A DNA stretch of 64,000 bases from Rikenellaceae bacterium (GTDB lineage: Bacteria > Bacteroidota > Bacteroidia > Bacteroidales > Rikenellaceae): contig SUZL01000010.1 of NCBI GenBank assembly GCA_015059925.1, positions 1 to 64,000 of the forward strand, given 5' to 3'. Shown here one piece after another: positions 35,955 through 45,644 of the stretch. Below the pieces are notes generated by a model. It did not search any database. It saw nothing but the letters and a program-made list of their open reading frames with translations, and was not told the origin of the DNA. The translations under genes and the position numbers were made by a program. Numbering within the stretch: the stretch's first letter is position 1; every line of letters starts with the position of its first letter.

Positions 35955-37769
35955 ATGAAACATCTCTTTTACACCCTTGCCGCCACATTGGCAATCGTTC
36001 TCGCTATGGCATCGTGCGATAAAAGCGACGAAATAATCATCCCCACGCCTACACCCGACAATCCCGATACTCCGTCGGCCGAGGCCGTAATCATCGAGGC
36101 TGGCGCTGACGGCTCACTCGGCGGAGTGCTTATCGGCACGCGCTACTCGGTGGATTACTCCACGGGCGAGCGCTCGGAGACGGTCAATACGAAACAGAGT
36201 GTCTTCGACCGCAACTTTGACACCTTCTTCGCCTCTAACCAGCGTTCGGGAACGTGGGTAGGTCTTGACTTGGGCGAGAAGCACGTCATCACCAAGATCG
36301 GCTACTCTCCCCGCATCGGCCAAGCCGGCCGCGTACAGCTGGCCGTCATCGAGGGCGCTAACGAAGCCGACTTCAGCGACGCTATGCCCATCTATCTGAT
36401 TCCCGAGCCGGGCGTTGAGCGCGAGATGAACTACGCCGAGATCAACTGCTCGCGTGGCTTCCGCTACGTTCGCTATATGACACCGTACAATGTCCGCTGC
36501 AACCTCGCCGAGCTGGCATTCTACGGCACGAAGGGCGAGGGCGACGACTCGAAACTCTACCAGATTACGAACCTTCCGCTCGTAGTGATCAACACCGCAG
36601 GCAATGCCGAGATCGAGTCGAAGGAGTATGAGATCACCAGCACGGTCTATGTCATCGGCGAGGATGGCACCTATCTGCACACCGACCGTAAGACGGGCGT
36701 GCGCGGGCGAGGCAATGCCAGCTGGAACTTCCCCAAGAAACCCTACCGTCTGAAGTTCGACAAGAAGGTCAATCTGCTGGGCGCACCTGCCAAGGCGAAG
36801 AAGTGGACGCTGATCAACAACTACGGCGACAAGTCGCTATTGCGCAATATCTTGGCCTTCGAGATCAGCCGTCGCGTGGGACTCGAATACACACCCTTCT
36901 GCCAGCCCGTCGATGTAGTGCTCAATGGCGAGTACCGCGGCTGCTACCAGCTCTGCGACCAGATTGAGGTCGATAAGGGGCGTGTCGATATTACCGAGAT
37001 GGAACCGAGCGACAATGCTGACGAGGCGCTGTCGGGTGGCTACCTGATCGAGATTGACGCCTATGCCGAGAGCGAGATCTCGTACTTCTGGTCGAAGCGT
37101 GGCATCCCCGTTACGATCAAGTCGCCCGACGATGACGAGATCACCGAGCGTCAGGCCGACTACATCAAGGATTACTTCAACCGTATGGAGCAGTCGGTAT
37201 TCGGCACACCTGCCGATAGAGACGACTTCACCAAATTCCTCGATCTGGACAGCTTCCTGCGCCACTTCATCGTGGGCGAGCTGAGCGGCAACACCGACAC
37301 CTATTGGAGCGTGTATATGAGTAAGGATCGCGGCAGCGACCAATTCAAGACGGGCCCCGTATGGGACTTCGACATTGCATTCGACAACGACATCCGCACC
37401 TATCCCGTAAATGGCAAATCGGACTTTGTCTATACCGTTGGCTCTGCGGCGGGTGGCGATGTGATGAAGAATTTTGTCAATCAGATTATCAAGAACAACA
37501 AGCCCGCGCGCGAGCGCCTCGAGGAGCTATGGAGCGAGATGCGCGCGAGTGGCCAGATCAGTGTCGAGTCGCTCACAGAGTATATCAACCAGACTGCCCA
37601 GATGCTTCAGGCATCGCAGCGACTGAACTTCCTGCGCTGGCCCATCCTCGACCAGATGGTACACGAGAATCCGCAGGCGCTGGGGTCTTTCAACGCCGAG
37701 GTCGGCACCGTGCGCTCATTCATCAAGGGACGTATTCCGTTTATGGATCAGCGAATTATATCGGAGTAA
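35955..37769 (+). CDS. CotH-kinase-family lipoprotein with N-terminal discoidin-like domain
   Basis: A 604-residue exported lipoprotein (lipobox AMASC, C20). Residues about 40-190 form a beta-sandwich resembling F5/8 type C domains (FDRNFDTFFASNQRSGTWVGLDLGEKHVITKIGY). The rest is a CotH protein-kinase-like domain: VRGRGNASWNFPKKPYRLKF, NYGDKSLLRN, an EVDKGRVDITE stretch and the later GPVWDFDIAFDN, which corresponds to the metal-binding acidic motif. CotH phosphorylates spore-coat proteins in Bacillus; Bacteroidetes members are secreted and their substrates are unknown. The start at 35955 was chosen because it gives a proper signal peptide. Confidence 0.87.
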   Translation: MKHLFYTLAATLAIVLAMASCDKSDEIIIPTPTPDNPDTPSAEAVIIEAGADGSLGGVLIGTRYSVDYSTGERSETVNTKQSVFDRNFDTFFASNQRSGTWVGLDLGEKHVITKIGYSPRIGQAGRVQLAVIEGANEADFSDAMPIYLIPEPGVEREMNYAEINCSRGFRYVRYMTPYNVRCNLAELAFYGTKGEGDDSKLYQITNLPLVVINTAGNAEIESKEYEITSTVYVIGEDGTYLHTDRKTGVRGRGNASWNFPKKPYRLKFDKKVNLLGAPAKAKKWTLINNYGDKSLLRNILAFEISRRVGLEYTPFCQPVDVVLNGEYRGCYQLCDQIEVDKGRVDITEMEPSDNADEALSGGYLIEIDAYAESEISYFWSKRGIPVTIKSPDDDEITERQADYIKDYFNRMEQSVFGTPADRDDFTKFLDLDSFLRHFIVGELSGNTDTYWSVYMSKDRGSDQFKTGPVWDFDIAFDNDIRTYPVNGKSDFVYTVGSAAGGDVMKNFVNQIIKNNKPARERLEELWSEMRASGQISVESLTEYINQTAQMLQASQRLNFLRWPILDQMVHENPQALGSFNAEVGTVRSFIKGRIPFMDQRIISE

Positions 37770-37771
37770 AC

Positions 37772-37807
37772 AAAAAGTCTGTCAGCTTTCGCCGACAGAC
37801 TTTTTTA
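37772..37807 (+). terminator. Terminator after the CotH-family gene
   Basis: AAAAGTCTGTC-GC / GC-GACAGACTTTT with a following T-run. Confidence 0.9.
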
Positions 37808-37824
37808 TTAAATTCCCCTCCCAT

Positions 37825-37946
37825 AAAATTGCATAACAAGAGCTATTTTGAGACTGGTCGCCGACCGAAAGTCCGCAGCATACTTGGGCGTATGTGAGGA
37901 ACTTGAGTAGGGGCCAGACGCCAAAAGAGCCTTGTTTGGCAATTTT
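37825..37946 (-). repeat. Dispersed hairpin element, copy C (complete)
   Basis: A 122-base element with arms AAAATTGCATAACAAG (37825-37840) and CTTGTTTGGCAATTTT (37931-37946). Its apical stem is CCGCAGCATAC / GTATGTGAGG, changed on both sides relative to copies A and D. A middle stem pairs GCTATTTTG-CTGG with CCAG-CAAAAGAGC. The araC stop codon lies inside its right end. Confidence 0.85.
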
Positions 37947-38850
37947 ATCCCAATGCCTTGTAGCGCGAGGGCGATACCCCCGTTCGCTGCTTGAAATATT
38001 TTCCGAAGAATGACTGCGACACGAAATTGAGTCGCTCCGAGACCTCCAAAATGCTCAATCCGGGCTGGGCAAGCAGCTCCTTAGCCTTGCCGATTACGGC
38101 ATCGTCGATAATCTTCGAGGCGTTGCGACCTGTCTGCTTTTTGCACACCAGCGAGAGGTACTTGGGCGTGATGCCCAACTTCGAGGCGTAGTACTCGACG
38201 CTTCGCTCCTGATGGCACGAGCGCACCAATTCCGATGCAAACTGACGTATCAACTCGCCAGCACGAGAGAGAGTATCCGAGCCCGACATCGCCGACAAAG
38301 AGTAGTTGCCGATTATGGCAGCCAACATATAGTAAAGGGTATTGGCAAGCGACGAGAGAATCTTCTCGCCATAGATTCCATCGACACTACTCATACGCCC
38401 CACAAGAGCCGCTATGGCGTGCAGGCGCGTGGTATCCTCCACACGAAGCTCAATGCAGGGCTTAGCTCCGACCATAATATCGGACATCAGTTTATCCGCC
38501 GCATCGTGATTTACCGAGCTAATGAATGCCTCCGAGAAATGGATAAGATAACCCATCGCAGCCTTGCTGGACTTGAATGCCCCAACTGCCGAGTCGCCGC
38601 GCAGGATGAGCAATGAGTTGGGACGCAATTCGTAATTACGCCCGTTGATCGTACTCTTGGCCGTGCCACTCACCACAATCAAGACCACCATCCCATCAAT
38701 GCCATTCTCAACGCTCTCCAACTCCTGCAATCGCAGCAGTGGCGTAAGCCTAAAATTCTGCGAGAGGAAACCCTCCTCCGAGAGTGTCTTTTTAATTTTA
38801 GTTACCGAAACGCAGCTCACTTCCTCACTACTCTTTCTCTTACTCTGCAT
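37945..38850 (-). CDS. AraC-family transcriptional regulator
   Basis: A DNA-binding regulator of about 301 residues. The N-terminal part (to about 150) is a cupin-like sensing domain with VVLIVVSGTAKSTINGRNYELRPNSLLILRGD; the C-terminal 100 residues carry two helix-turn-helix motifs, YYASKLGITPKYLSLVCKKQTG and the second ending FFGKYFKQRTGVSPSRYKALG. The ATG at 38850 is preferred; a GTG at 38874 overlapping the upstream stop would add eight residues. The third gene of an apbE-dagK-araC row; its ligand is unknown. The last codons merge with a hairpin element. Confidence 0.88.
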   Translation of the reverse strand: MQSKRKSSEEVSCVSVTKIKKTLSEEGFLSQNFRLTPLLRLQELESVENGIDGMVVLIVVSGTAKSTINGRNYELRPNSLLILRGDSAVGAFKSSKAAMGYLIHFSEAFISSVNHDAADKLMSDIMVGAKPCIELRVEDTTRLHAIAALVGRMSSVDGIYGEKILSSLANTLYYMLAAIIGNYSLSAMSGSDTLSRAGELIRQFASELVRSCHQERSVEYYASKLGITPKYLSLVCKKQTGRNASKIIDDAVIGKAKELLAQPGLSILEVSERLNFVSQSFFGKYFKQRTGVSPSRYKALG

Positions 38851-38870
38851 ACCTGAAAAAACTTCGATTA

Positions 38871-39767
38871 TCACTGATTCTCACTCGGACACACGATGTT
38901 GAGCGCTCCCCTGAGGCAACACACCCTCATCGGGAAACGACCTCCGCTCTGTCCATCCACGTCGGTATCCTCGCTAACGGGCGTAACGAGCGTCAGTTCA
39001 CTCGCCTGCAAGTACTTCACCGCCGTAGTCCTAACTCCTAACACATACAACATCATATCCATAGCCGACTGCACCACAGTATCGCGCTTGCGCAGGAACA
39101 GGCAGTCGAACACGCCATCGCGCAGGCTCGAACGTCGCGCCAGCGGCACACGTCCCGCCGTCTCGCCATTGAGCACCAAACCCATCAAAGTCGGGTAGTA
39201 GAAGGCCTCGCCATCGGCCGTTATGGTGAGCGGAATACCACGCACCTTCTTCAGCTCCTTCAGAGCCTCGATCATATAGGCCGCGCGCCCCATCAGGTGC
39301 TTCATCTCCTCGGGCGTATGCTGCGATGTTGTGGTAAAGATTCCAAAACTGAATATATTGACAAAATAGATCTCCTGCTTGTCGGCCCTATCGATAGACT
39401 CCACGCGGCCGCAATCGATAGGCTCCACCACGCCATAAGCGATCTGGCGGGCCGCCTTCTTTAGATTGTTTGACATTCCCAACGCACCCGCAAAATCGTT
39501 GGCCGTACCCGCAGGCAGAATGCCGAGCGGGATGGAGAGCGAACGACGCATAAGGGCATTGACCACATAGTTGAGCGTACCATCACCTCCCGCCACAACG
39601 ATCAGATCGACAGACTCATACCCCTCGATAGGGTTTCCGTCAAAACGTAGCGGCACGGGCCTCATATCGTAGCCAGCATCACGAAAGATGGCCACAACCT
39701 GTTCTATGTTGCGCCCGATCTTTCCACGTCCTGCCTGACTGTTATATAGCAAAATTGCTTGCTTCAT
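38871..39767 (-). CDS. Diacylglycerol/lipid kinase family protein
   Basis: A 298-residue cytoplasmic lipid kinase of the DagK/YegS type. The catalytic VVAGGDGTLNYVVNALM motif (around 57-73) and the LPAGTANDFAGAL motif (about 83-95) are intact. It likely phosphorylates diacylglycerol or a similar lipid to recycle it in the membrane; substrate is inferred from family. It lies 23 bases after apbE. Confidence 0.88.
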   Translation of the reverse strand: MKQAILLYNSQAGRGKIGRNIEQVVAIFRDAGYDMRPVPLRFDGNPIEGYESVDLIVVAGGDGTLNYVVNALMRRSLSIPLGILPAGTANDFAGALGMSNNLKKAARQIAYGVVEPIDCGRVESIDRADKQEIYFVNIFSFGIFTTTSQHTPEEMKHLMGRAAYMIEALKELKKVRGIPLTITADGEAFYYPTLMGLVLNGETAGRVPLARRSSLRDGVFDCLFLRKRDTVVQSAMDMMLYVLGVRTTAVKYLQASELTLVTPVSEDTDVDGQSGGRFPMRVCCLRGALNIVCPSENQ

Positions 39768-39790
39768 AAATTTCGTTTTCTCCCCTAAAT

Positions 39791-40840
39791 CTACTCGATC
39801 ACACGCAACCCCTCGACCTTGCCCAAGGCCGTCTCGAGACCCTTCGAGTAGTACATCTCATACTCATCTCTCTGGCCAGCGGTTATGAAAAAGACCATAA
39901 CACCCTGCCCCGACAAACCACGCGCCACCTCGATGGCACGCTCCACACCCAACGCCATAAACATCGTACCGTAGGCATCGGCCTCGGCACACGTCGGGGC
40001 TATGACCGTCGCCGAAAGCATATTCGTTACGGCGCTTCGTCCCGTGCGCGGGTCTATCGTATGGGCGACCTTACGCCCCTCGGCGTCAAGATAGTATCGG
40101 CGGTAGTTTCCCGATGTTGCCATCGAGCAGTTGCTCAGCGAGATGACCTGCTCGATGAAGGCTCCGGGCGTGTCGTTTCCATCGAAGGGAGTCTCCACTC
40201 CCACGCGCCACGCGCCACCCTTTGGGTTCACGCCTCGGCAACGCACCTCGCCGCCAATATCGACCAAATAATCCTCCACACCCAACTGCTCCAGAGCCTC
40301 GGCCGCCATATCGACCACATAGCCTTTGGCAATGGAGTTGAAATCGATCTGCACACGCTCATCGGCCTTGCGCAGTCGGCCCTCCGAGATGGTGAGTTTA
40401 TCGATGCCGACAAACTCCAATATCGAATCGACATTGACCTTCGCCTCACGATCCTTGCCTGCAAAGCCGTAGGCCGTAACCAGCGGAGCGACAGTAACAT
40501 CGTATGCTCCCTCGCTCTGCTCGCTCACGCGGCGCGAGAGTCCCAGACAGTGGATGATATGCTCGTCCAGCTGATCCGTCTCATTGCGATTAAGGCGGCT
40601 GAGCAGCGAGTTTTCATCGAAGATTGACATCGACGCCTTGGAGGCGGAGTCGATCTGCATCATCATCGCATAGATCTCGGCCGATGGGCGGTCGGTACGG
40701 GCCTGCACCTGCATAAACGTGCCGAGCATCTGGCCCTCGACGCGGACATACTGCAGAGGCTTGTCAGCACATCCGACCAGCAGCAATGCCGCCGCAACGA
40801 CAGCTAAAATATCGAGCAAAAAAAATCTACGCAAACTCAT
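39791..40840 (-). CDS. apbE: FAD:protein FMN transferase (ApbE), lipoprotein
   Basis: Transfers FMN from FAD to a threonine of target proteins, in the periplasm. The 349-residue form has a signal peptide with lipobox LVGC (C24). Family motifs are present: YDVTVAPLV, IDFNSIAKGYVVD (near 168-180), DIGGEVRCRG, ATSGNYRRYY, the Mg-binding HTIDPRTGRS and the late CAEADAYGTMFMALG. Its known substrates include RnfG and RnfD, both encoded here at 7526-9163 with matching threonine motifs. The start at 40840 gives the lipoprotein signal; the longer reading frame adds nine unlikely residues. Confidence 0.95.
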   Translation of the reverse strand: MSLRRFFLLDILAVVAAALLLVGCADKPLQYVRVEGQMLGTFMQVQARTDRPSAEIYAMMMQIDSASKASMSIFDENSLLSRLNRNETDQLDEHIIHCLGLSRRVSEQSEGAYDVTVAPLVTAYGFAGKDREAKVNVDSILEFVGIDKLTISEGRLRKADERVQIDFNSIAKGYVVDMAAEALEQLGVEDYLVDIGGEVRCRGVNPKGGAWRVGVETPFDGNDTPGAFIEQVISLSNCSMATSGNYRRYYLDAEGRKVAHTIDPRTGRSAVTNMLSATVIAPTCAEADAYGTMFMALGVERAIEVARGLSGQGVMVFFITAGQRDEYEMYYSKGLETALGKVEGLRVIE

Positions 40841-40905
40841 AAAAAGGTGCACCTTACGACTACCCAAAATGACTTTTCGGCAGACTAAAATGGCACATTA
40901 CTTCG

Positions 40906-40913
40906 CAAATATA
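40906..40913 (-). promoter_or_regulatory. -7 box for the apbE-dagK-araC row
   Basis: Minus-strand TATATTTG, 66 bases upstream of the apbE start. Confidence 0.5.
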
Positions 40914-40996
40914 CATAAATTTACAAAAAAAAGAACACCTCGCGACCAAAGAGACATATAATACTGTGAAAAAATATGGTTTTTGGCCCAAAAATA

Positions 40997-41028
40997 TTTG
41001 GCTCTTAACTAAATTCGGAGTATTTTTG
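40997..41028 (+). promoter_or_regulatory. Promoter for rpsO
   Basis: TTTG (40997-41000), 20 bases, TATTTTTG (41021-41028): a close match to the consensus spacing. It predicts a leader of about 100 bases. Confidence 0.7.
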
Positions 41029-41030
41029 TG

Positions 41031-41118
41031 CCACGCTCCGGTGTTATCCATAGTAAGGAGGATGCATCGTGGAGTGCAACCAGGGTTTGGGAGGTTCCGG
41101 AAGGCGACGCTCAAGCCC
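41031..41118 (+). promoter_or_regulatory. Structured rpsO leader
   Basis: Two candidate stems occupy the leader: CCACG (41031-41035) with CGTGG (41068-41072), and GGGTTTG (41083-41089) with CAAGCCC (41112-41118, one G-U pair). Leaders of rpsO in other bacteria bind S15 for autoregulation; equivalence here is inferred from position only. Confidence 0.4.
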
Positions 41119-41135
41119 ATAAATCTTATTTTTTT

Positions 41136-41408
41136 ATGGCTTATTTAACAGCAGAGAAAAAGCAAGAGCTTTTTGGTAAGTACGGCAAGTCTAACACCGA
41201 CACTGGTTCTCCGGAGAGCCAGATCGCGTTGTTTTCGTACCGTATCAGCCACCTTACTGAGCACCTCAAGCAGAACAAGCACGACTTCGGTACCCAGCGC
41301 TCACTGTTGCGCTTGGTAGGTAAGCGTCGCAAGTTGCTTATGTACCTTAAGGAGGTTGATATCGAGCGCTACCGCGCAATCATCAAGACTCTTAACCTCC
41401 GTAAGTAA
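41136..41408 (+). CDS. rpsO: 30S ribosomal protein S15
   Basis: A 90-residue helical protein that binds 16S rRNA helix 22 early in 30S assembly. The family core is fully visible: [44 protein letters not shown] and the final [12 protein letters not shown]. The start at 41136 was chosen for the canonical N terminus. It precedes pnp, as in many bacteria, but with a hairpin in between that could terminate or serve as a processing site. Confidence 0.98.
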   Translation: MAYLTAEKKQELFGKYGKSNTDTGSPESQIALFSYRISHLTEHLKQNKHDFGTQRSLLRLVGKRRKLLMYLKEVDIERYRAIIKTLNLRK

Positions 41409-41424
41409 GAGACTGCGAGGTGAA

Positions 41425-41466
41425 AAAGGGCTGTTGGAGGCAAATAGAGCCGACAGCCCTTGTTTA
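41425..41466 (+). terminator. Terminator or processing hairpin between rpsO and pnp
   Basis: AAGGGCTGT-TGG / CCG-ACAGCCCTT followed by TGTTTATG. The T-tract is weak, so partial read-through into pnp is plausible. Confidence 0.75.
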
Positions 41467-41497
41467 TGACAATTTTATTTGACGATTATAACAGATT

Positions 41498-43735
41498 ATG
41501 GAAGGAAAGAAGTTGTACAACGCTGTACAAAAGACGATCACACTCGCTGACGGACGAGAGATTATGATCGAGACCGGCAAATTGGCCAAGCAGGCTGACG
41601 GCTCGGTTGTCGTTAAGATGGGCGACACAATGCTTCTCGGTACCGTAGTGGCTGCCAAGGATGCAAAGGAGGGAACAGATTTTATGCCTCTTCAGGTGGA
41701 GTATAAGGAGAAGTTCGCATCGTGCGGACGCTTCCCCGGAGGCTTTATGAAGCGCGAAGGCAAGGCAAGCGATGCCGAGGTGCTGGTGGCTCGATTGATC
41801 GACCGCGCACTTCGTCCGCTCTTCCCCTCGGACTATCACGCTGACGTTTTCGTAACGGTTAATCTTATTTCGGCCGACAAGGATATCCAGCCCGATGCGC
41901 TGGCAGGTCTGGCCGCTTCGGCTGCTCTGGCCGTATCGGACATCCCCTTCGGAGGTCCTATTTCGGAGGTTCGCGTAGCTCGCATTAACGGCGAGTACGT
42001 CATCAACCCCAATTTCTCACAGATGGCCGATGCCGATTTGGACATTATGGTCGGCGGTACCATCGACAACATCCTGATGGTAGAGGGTGAGATGAACGAG
42101 GTGTCGGAGGAGGTTATGCTCGGCGCCATCAAGTTCGCTCACGAGGAGATCAAGAAGCACTGCGCCGTTCAGATCGAGCTCTCGAAGGAGCTGGGCAAGG
42201 ACGTTAAGCGCACCTACTGCCACGAGACCAACGATGAGGAGCTGCGTCAGCTGATCATCACCGAGCTCTACGACAAGGCTTACGCCATCGCTACCAGCGG
42301 TACGGCAAAGCACGAGCGCTCGGAGGCTTTCGAGGCTCTGGAGGCAGAGTTTGCAGCGCGTTACACCGAGGAGGAGCTCGAGGAGAAGGCTCCCCTGATC
42401 CACAAGTACTTCCACGACGATGTGCAGAAGAAGGCTATGCGCAATATGATCCTCGACGAGGGCAAGCGCCTCGACGGTCGTGCTACCGACGAGATCCGTC
42501 CCATCTGGTGCGAGGTAGGCTACCTGCCTGCAGCTCACGGTTCGGCTATCTTCACTCGTGGTGAGACTCAGTCGCTGACCACCGTTACGCTCGGTACGAA
42601 GCTCGACGAGAAGATGATCGACGAGGTATTGGTACAGGGCTCTGAGAAGTTCACCCTGCACTACAACTTCCCTCCCTTCTCTACGGGTGAGGCTCGTCCC
42701 GCACGCGGCGTGAGCCGTCGTGAGATCGGTCACGGCCACTTGGCTTGGCGTGCGCTGAAGCCTATGATCCCCACTGGCGAGGCTATGCCCTATGCACTTC
42801 GCGTAGTATCGGATATTCTGGAGTCTAACGGCTCTTCATCAATGGCAACCGTATGTGCCGGTACGCTGGCGCTGATGGATGCTGGTGTTAAGATCAAGAA
42901 GCCCGTATCGGGTATCGCAATGGGCCTTATCTCTGACTCTGCAACGGGCCGCTGGGCCGTTCTGTCGGACATCTTGGGTGATGAGGATCACTTGGGCGAT
43001 ATGGACTTCAAGGTTACGGGTACGGCCGACGGTATCACCGCAACGCAGATGGATATCAAGGTTGACGGCCTCTCATACGAGGTTCTGGCAACCGCTCTGG
43101 AGCAGGCTCGCAAGGGTCGTATGCACATCTTGGGCAAGATCACCGAGACCATCGCCGAGCCTCGTGAGGACTACCGTCCATTCGTTCCCCGCATCGTGCA
43201 GATCCAGATCCCGAAGGACTTCATCGGTGCTGTTATTGGCCCCGGTGGCAAGGTTATTCAGGAGATTCAGAAGACCACCAACACCACCATCACCATCACC
43301 GAGAATGATGAGTGCGGCGTAGTGGATATCTTCGGCGTAGATAAGGAGGCTCTGGATGGCGCACTCTCACGCATCAAGGCTATCGTTGCTGTTCCCGAGG
43401 TAGGTGAGGTTTACGATGGAACGATCAAGAGCATCGTGGCTTTCGGTGCTTTCGTTGAGATCCTGCCCGGCAAGGAGGCTCTGCTGCACATCTCGGAGAT
43501 CGACTACAAGCGTTTCGAGACTATGGAGGAGACCGGTCTGAAGGAGGGCGACAAGATCGAGGTTAAGCTCATCGGTATGGATCCCAAGACCAACAAGTAT
43601 AAGCTCTCTCACAAGGCTCTGATGCCCAAGCCCGAGGGTTGGGTTGAGCGTGAGCGCAAGCCCCGTCCGGAGGGAGGTCGTCCCCGTGGCGATCGCGGCG
43701 AGCGTCGCAGCTCAGACCGTCCCAAGCGTCAATAA
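41498..43735 (+). CDS. pnp: Polyribonucleotide nucleotidyltransferase (PNPase)
   Basis: A 3'-5' phosphorolytic exoribonuclease and component of RNA turnover. The 745-residue protein contains two RNase PH domains ([28 protein letters not shown] in the first; the second with [25 protein letters not shown], a [20 protein letters not shown] active-site helix), a KH domain ([12 protein letters not shown]) and an S1 domain ([21 protein letters not shown]). It ends with an Arg/Pro/Gly-rich basic tail of about 30 residues. It follows rpsO directly. Confidence 0.98.
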   Translation: MEGKKLYNAVQKTITLADGREIMIETGKLAKQADGSVVVKMGDTMLLGTVVAAKDAKEGTDFMPLQVEYKEKFASCGRFPGGFMKREGKASDAEVLVARLIDRALRPLFPSDYHADVFVTVNLISADKDIQPDALAGLAASAALAVSDIPFGGPISEVRVARINGEYVINPNFSQMADADLDIMVGGTIDNILMVEGEMNEVSEEVMLGAIKFAHEEIKKHCAVQIELSKELGKDVKRTYCHETNDEELRQLIITELYDKAYAIATSGTAKHERSEAFEALEAEFAARYTEEELEEKAPLIHKYFHDDVQKKAMRNMILDEGKRLDGRATDEIRPIWCEVGYLPAAHGSAIFTRGETQSLTTVTLGTKLDEKMIDEVLVQGSEKFTLHYNFPPFSTGEARPARGVSRREIGHGHLAWRALKPMIPTGEAMPYALRVVSDILESNGSSSMATVCAGTLALMDAGVKIKKPVSGIAMGLISDSATGRWAVLSDILGDEDHLGDMDFKVTGTADGITATQMDIKVDGLSYEVLATALEQARKGRMHILGKITETIAEPREDYRPFVPRIVQIQIPKDFIGAVIGPGGKVIQEIQKTTNTTITITENDECGVVDIFGVDKEALDGALSRIKAIVAVPEVGEVYDGTIKSIVAFGAFVEILPGKEALLHISEIDYKRFETMEETGLKEGDKIEVKLIGMDPKTNKYKLSHKALMPKPEGWVERERKPRPEGGRPRGDRGERRSSDRPKRQ

Positions 43736-43786
43736 TATATTTAAGGAATACTTAAACTAAATGTATAATACTAATTACAAACTTTT

Positions 43787-45535
43787 ATGAAAAACAGTCT
43801 TAAATTATTCGTTGCCATTGCTATGGCAGCCGTTTTGACCGGCTGTAACTGCTTCAGCAAGATGGCAAAGAATCAGGACGATGTAACAATCGCCTGCACG
43901 CCCGACGTTCTCGCACTTAACAATGGCAAGGTAGAGGCCGACATCACGGTAAACTACCCCGCTAAGTACTACAACAAGAAGGCCGTACTGAAGGTAACCC
44001 CCGTAATGGTATTCGAGGGCGGTATGGTAGAGGGTGCTACCAAGTATTTCCAGGGTTCAAAGGTTAAGGATAACTACACCGTAGTTCCCGCAACTGGTGG
44101 TTCATTCACTCAGCACGTTGAGTTCCCCTACGACGCTCGTATGGCTCAGAGCGAGCTCAAGCTTCTGATCGAGGTTAAGTGCCCCAGCGGTCCCTGCAAG
44201 GAGTGGACTTTGGTAAACGCTAACAACGGTGCTATGCCTACCAAGGCTGAGAAGGCTGCTCTGGCAGCTGGCGGCAAGCAGGCTGAGGCTATCAAGGCTG
44301 CTTTCGCACTGCCCGTAGCTAAGGGTGTAAACACTCTGCAGAGCGACTTGGCTTACTCAGACGTTATGTCTAACACGGCTAACAACTACAAGAACGTAAC
44401 TACCGTTGTTACCAAGGCTGACATTATGTACGCTATCAACTCATCAACCGTAGCTCGCAAGGCTGCCGACACCGATGAGCTCAAGGCTTTCAAGCAGAAC
44501 GTAGTTGACCAGCAGAGCAACGACCGCGCAACGCAGAAGCTCTACGTTCACGGTTACGCATCTCCCGATGGTCCCGAGAAGTTCAACGACAACCTCTCTT
44601 CAGCTCGTTCAAAGTCAGGCCACAAGGCTGCTGAGAAGCTCTTGAAGGATACCGGTATGGCTCTCGACGTAGCATCTTACGGTGAGGACTGGGAAGGCTT
44701 CAAGGAGTTGGTTGCTGCATCTGACATCGACGACAAGGATATCATCCTTCAGGTTTTGAGCCGTTACGACTCTTCAACCCAGCGTGAGGCTGAGATCAAG
44801 AATATGTCAGCTGTATTCACCGAGCTTAAGAAGGAGATTCTGCCCAAGCTGCGCCGTGCACAGCTCGTAAACAGCACCGACATCAAGGGTAAGACCGATG
44901 CTGAGATGGCTGCTTTGATCAACAATGGTCGTCTGGACGAGCTCACCAACGAGGAGCTTCTCTATATGGCCGAGAGCGTATTGAAGGATGTCAAGGCTCA
45001 GGCTACCGTTCTGGAGTATGCTGCCAAGAAGTTCAACGATGCTCGCGCTTACAACAACCTCGGTGTAGCTTACGCTAAGTTGGGTGATGCTAAGAAGGCT
45101 CTCCAGAACATCGAGAAGGCTGCTCAGTTGGGTCTGAACAACAACGAGCTCAACAGCAACCTCGCACTTGCTAATCTGGCTAACGGCAACGTAGCTAAGG
45201 CACAGCAGTACGCTGCTGCAGCTGACGCTAAGACCAAGTCTATGATCGCTGCTGCTCAGGGTAACTACAGCGCTGCTGCTTCAACCCTGTCAGGTTACAA
45301 CGCTGCTATCGCTAACACTATGAACAACGACCTGACCGCTGCCAAGAAGGCTATCACCTCTGACGCATCGGCTAAGGCTGACTACCTGCGTGCTGTAATC
45401 GCAGCTAAGGAGGGCGACCTTCAGACTGCAAAGGCTCAGCTGCAGAGCGCAATCTCTAAGGATGCATCTCTGGCTGCAAAGGCTGCGAAGGATGTAAACC
45501 TTGCAAACTTGTTCGCAAGCGGCTTTAAGCTCTAA
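43787..45535 (+). CDS. OmpA-like and TPR-containing lipoprotein
   Basis: A 582-residue envelope lipoprotein (lipobox LTGC, C20). Residues about 30-150 form a beta-rich domain; an OmpA-like peptidoglycan-binding segment near 235-275 reads YVHGYASPDGPEKFNDNLSSAR, with the Asp and Arg that contact diaminopimelate. From about 385 onward there are TPR-like repeats (ARAYNNLGVAYAKLGDAKKALQ). OmpA in the middle followed by TPR is seen in several Bacteroidetes lipoproteins and suggests a wall-anchored assembly factor. Strong TCT/GCT/AAG codon bias indicates high expression. Confidence 0.85.
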   Translation: MKNSLKLFVAIAMAAVLTGCNCFSKMAKNQDDVTIACTPDVLALNNGKVEADITVNYPAKYYNKKAVLKVTPVMVFEGGMVEGATKYFQGSKVKDNYTVVPATGGSFTQHVEFPYDARMAQSELKLLIEVKCPSGPCKEWTLVNANNGAMPTKAEKAALAAGGKQAEAIKAAFALPVAKGVNTLQSDLAYSDVMSNTANNYKNVTTVVTKADIMYAINSSTVARKAADTDELKAFKQNVVDQQSNDRATQKLYVHGYASPDGPEKFNDNLSSARSKSGHKAAEKLLKDTGMALDVASYGEDWEGFKELVAASDIDDKDIILQVLSRYDSSTQREAEIKNMSAVFTELKKEILPKLRRAQLVNSTDIKGKTDAEMAALINNGRLDELTNEELLYMAESVLKDVKAQATVLEYAAKKFNDARAYNNLGVAYAKLGDAKKALQNIEKAAQLGLNNNELNSNLALANLANGNVAKAQQYAAAADAKTKSMIAAAQGNYSAAASTLSGYNAAIANTMNNDLTAAKKAITSDASAKADYLRAVIAAKEGDLQTAKAQLQSAISKDASLAAKAAKDVNLANLFASGFKL

Positions 45536-45555
45536 TCAATAGCTTAACAGATACC

Positions 45556-45597
45556 AAGAGGGGGCTAACTCGAAAGTTAGTCCCCTCTTCTTTTTTA
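45556..45597 (+). terminator. Terminator after the OmpA/TPR lipoprotein gene
   Basis: AAGAGGGG-CTAACT / AGTTAG-CCCCTCTT with a CGAA tetraloop, then C and six T residues. Confidence 0.93.
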
Positions 45598-45614
45598 TTT
45601 TATCAGAAAAAACG

Positions 45615-45622
45615 TATATTTG
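45615..45622 (+). promoter_or_regulatory. -7 box for deoC
   Basis: TATATTTG, 22 bases before the deoC start, giving a very short leader. Confidence 0.55.
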
Positions 45623-45644
45623 TGAAAACGTAAAACTCAAAATT

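Noticed and set aside
38850..38874. GTG start at 38874 for the araC gene
   Set aside because: It overlaps the upstream stop in the GTGA arrangement and cannot be excluded, but the ATG at 38850 is the more usual start and the extra residues match nothing.
41425..41466. Hairpin after rpsO as another copy of the dispersed element
   Set aside because: It lacks the terminal arms and the CCGCAG/GAGG apical stem; it is a separate terminator or processing hairpin.
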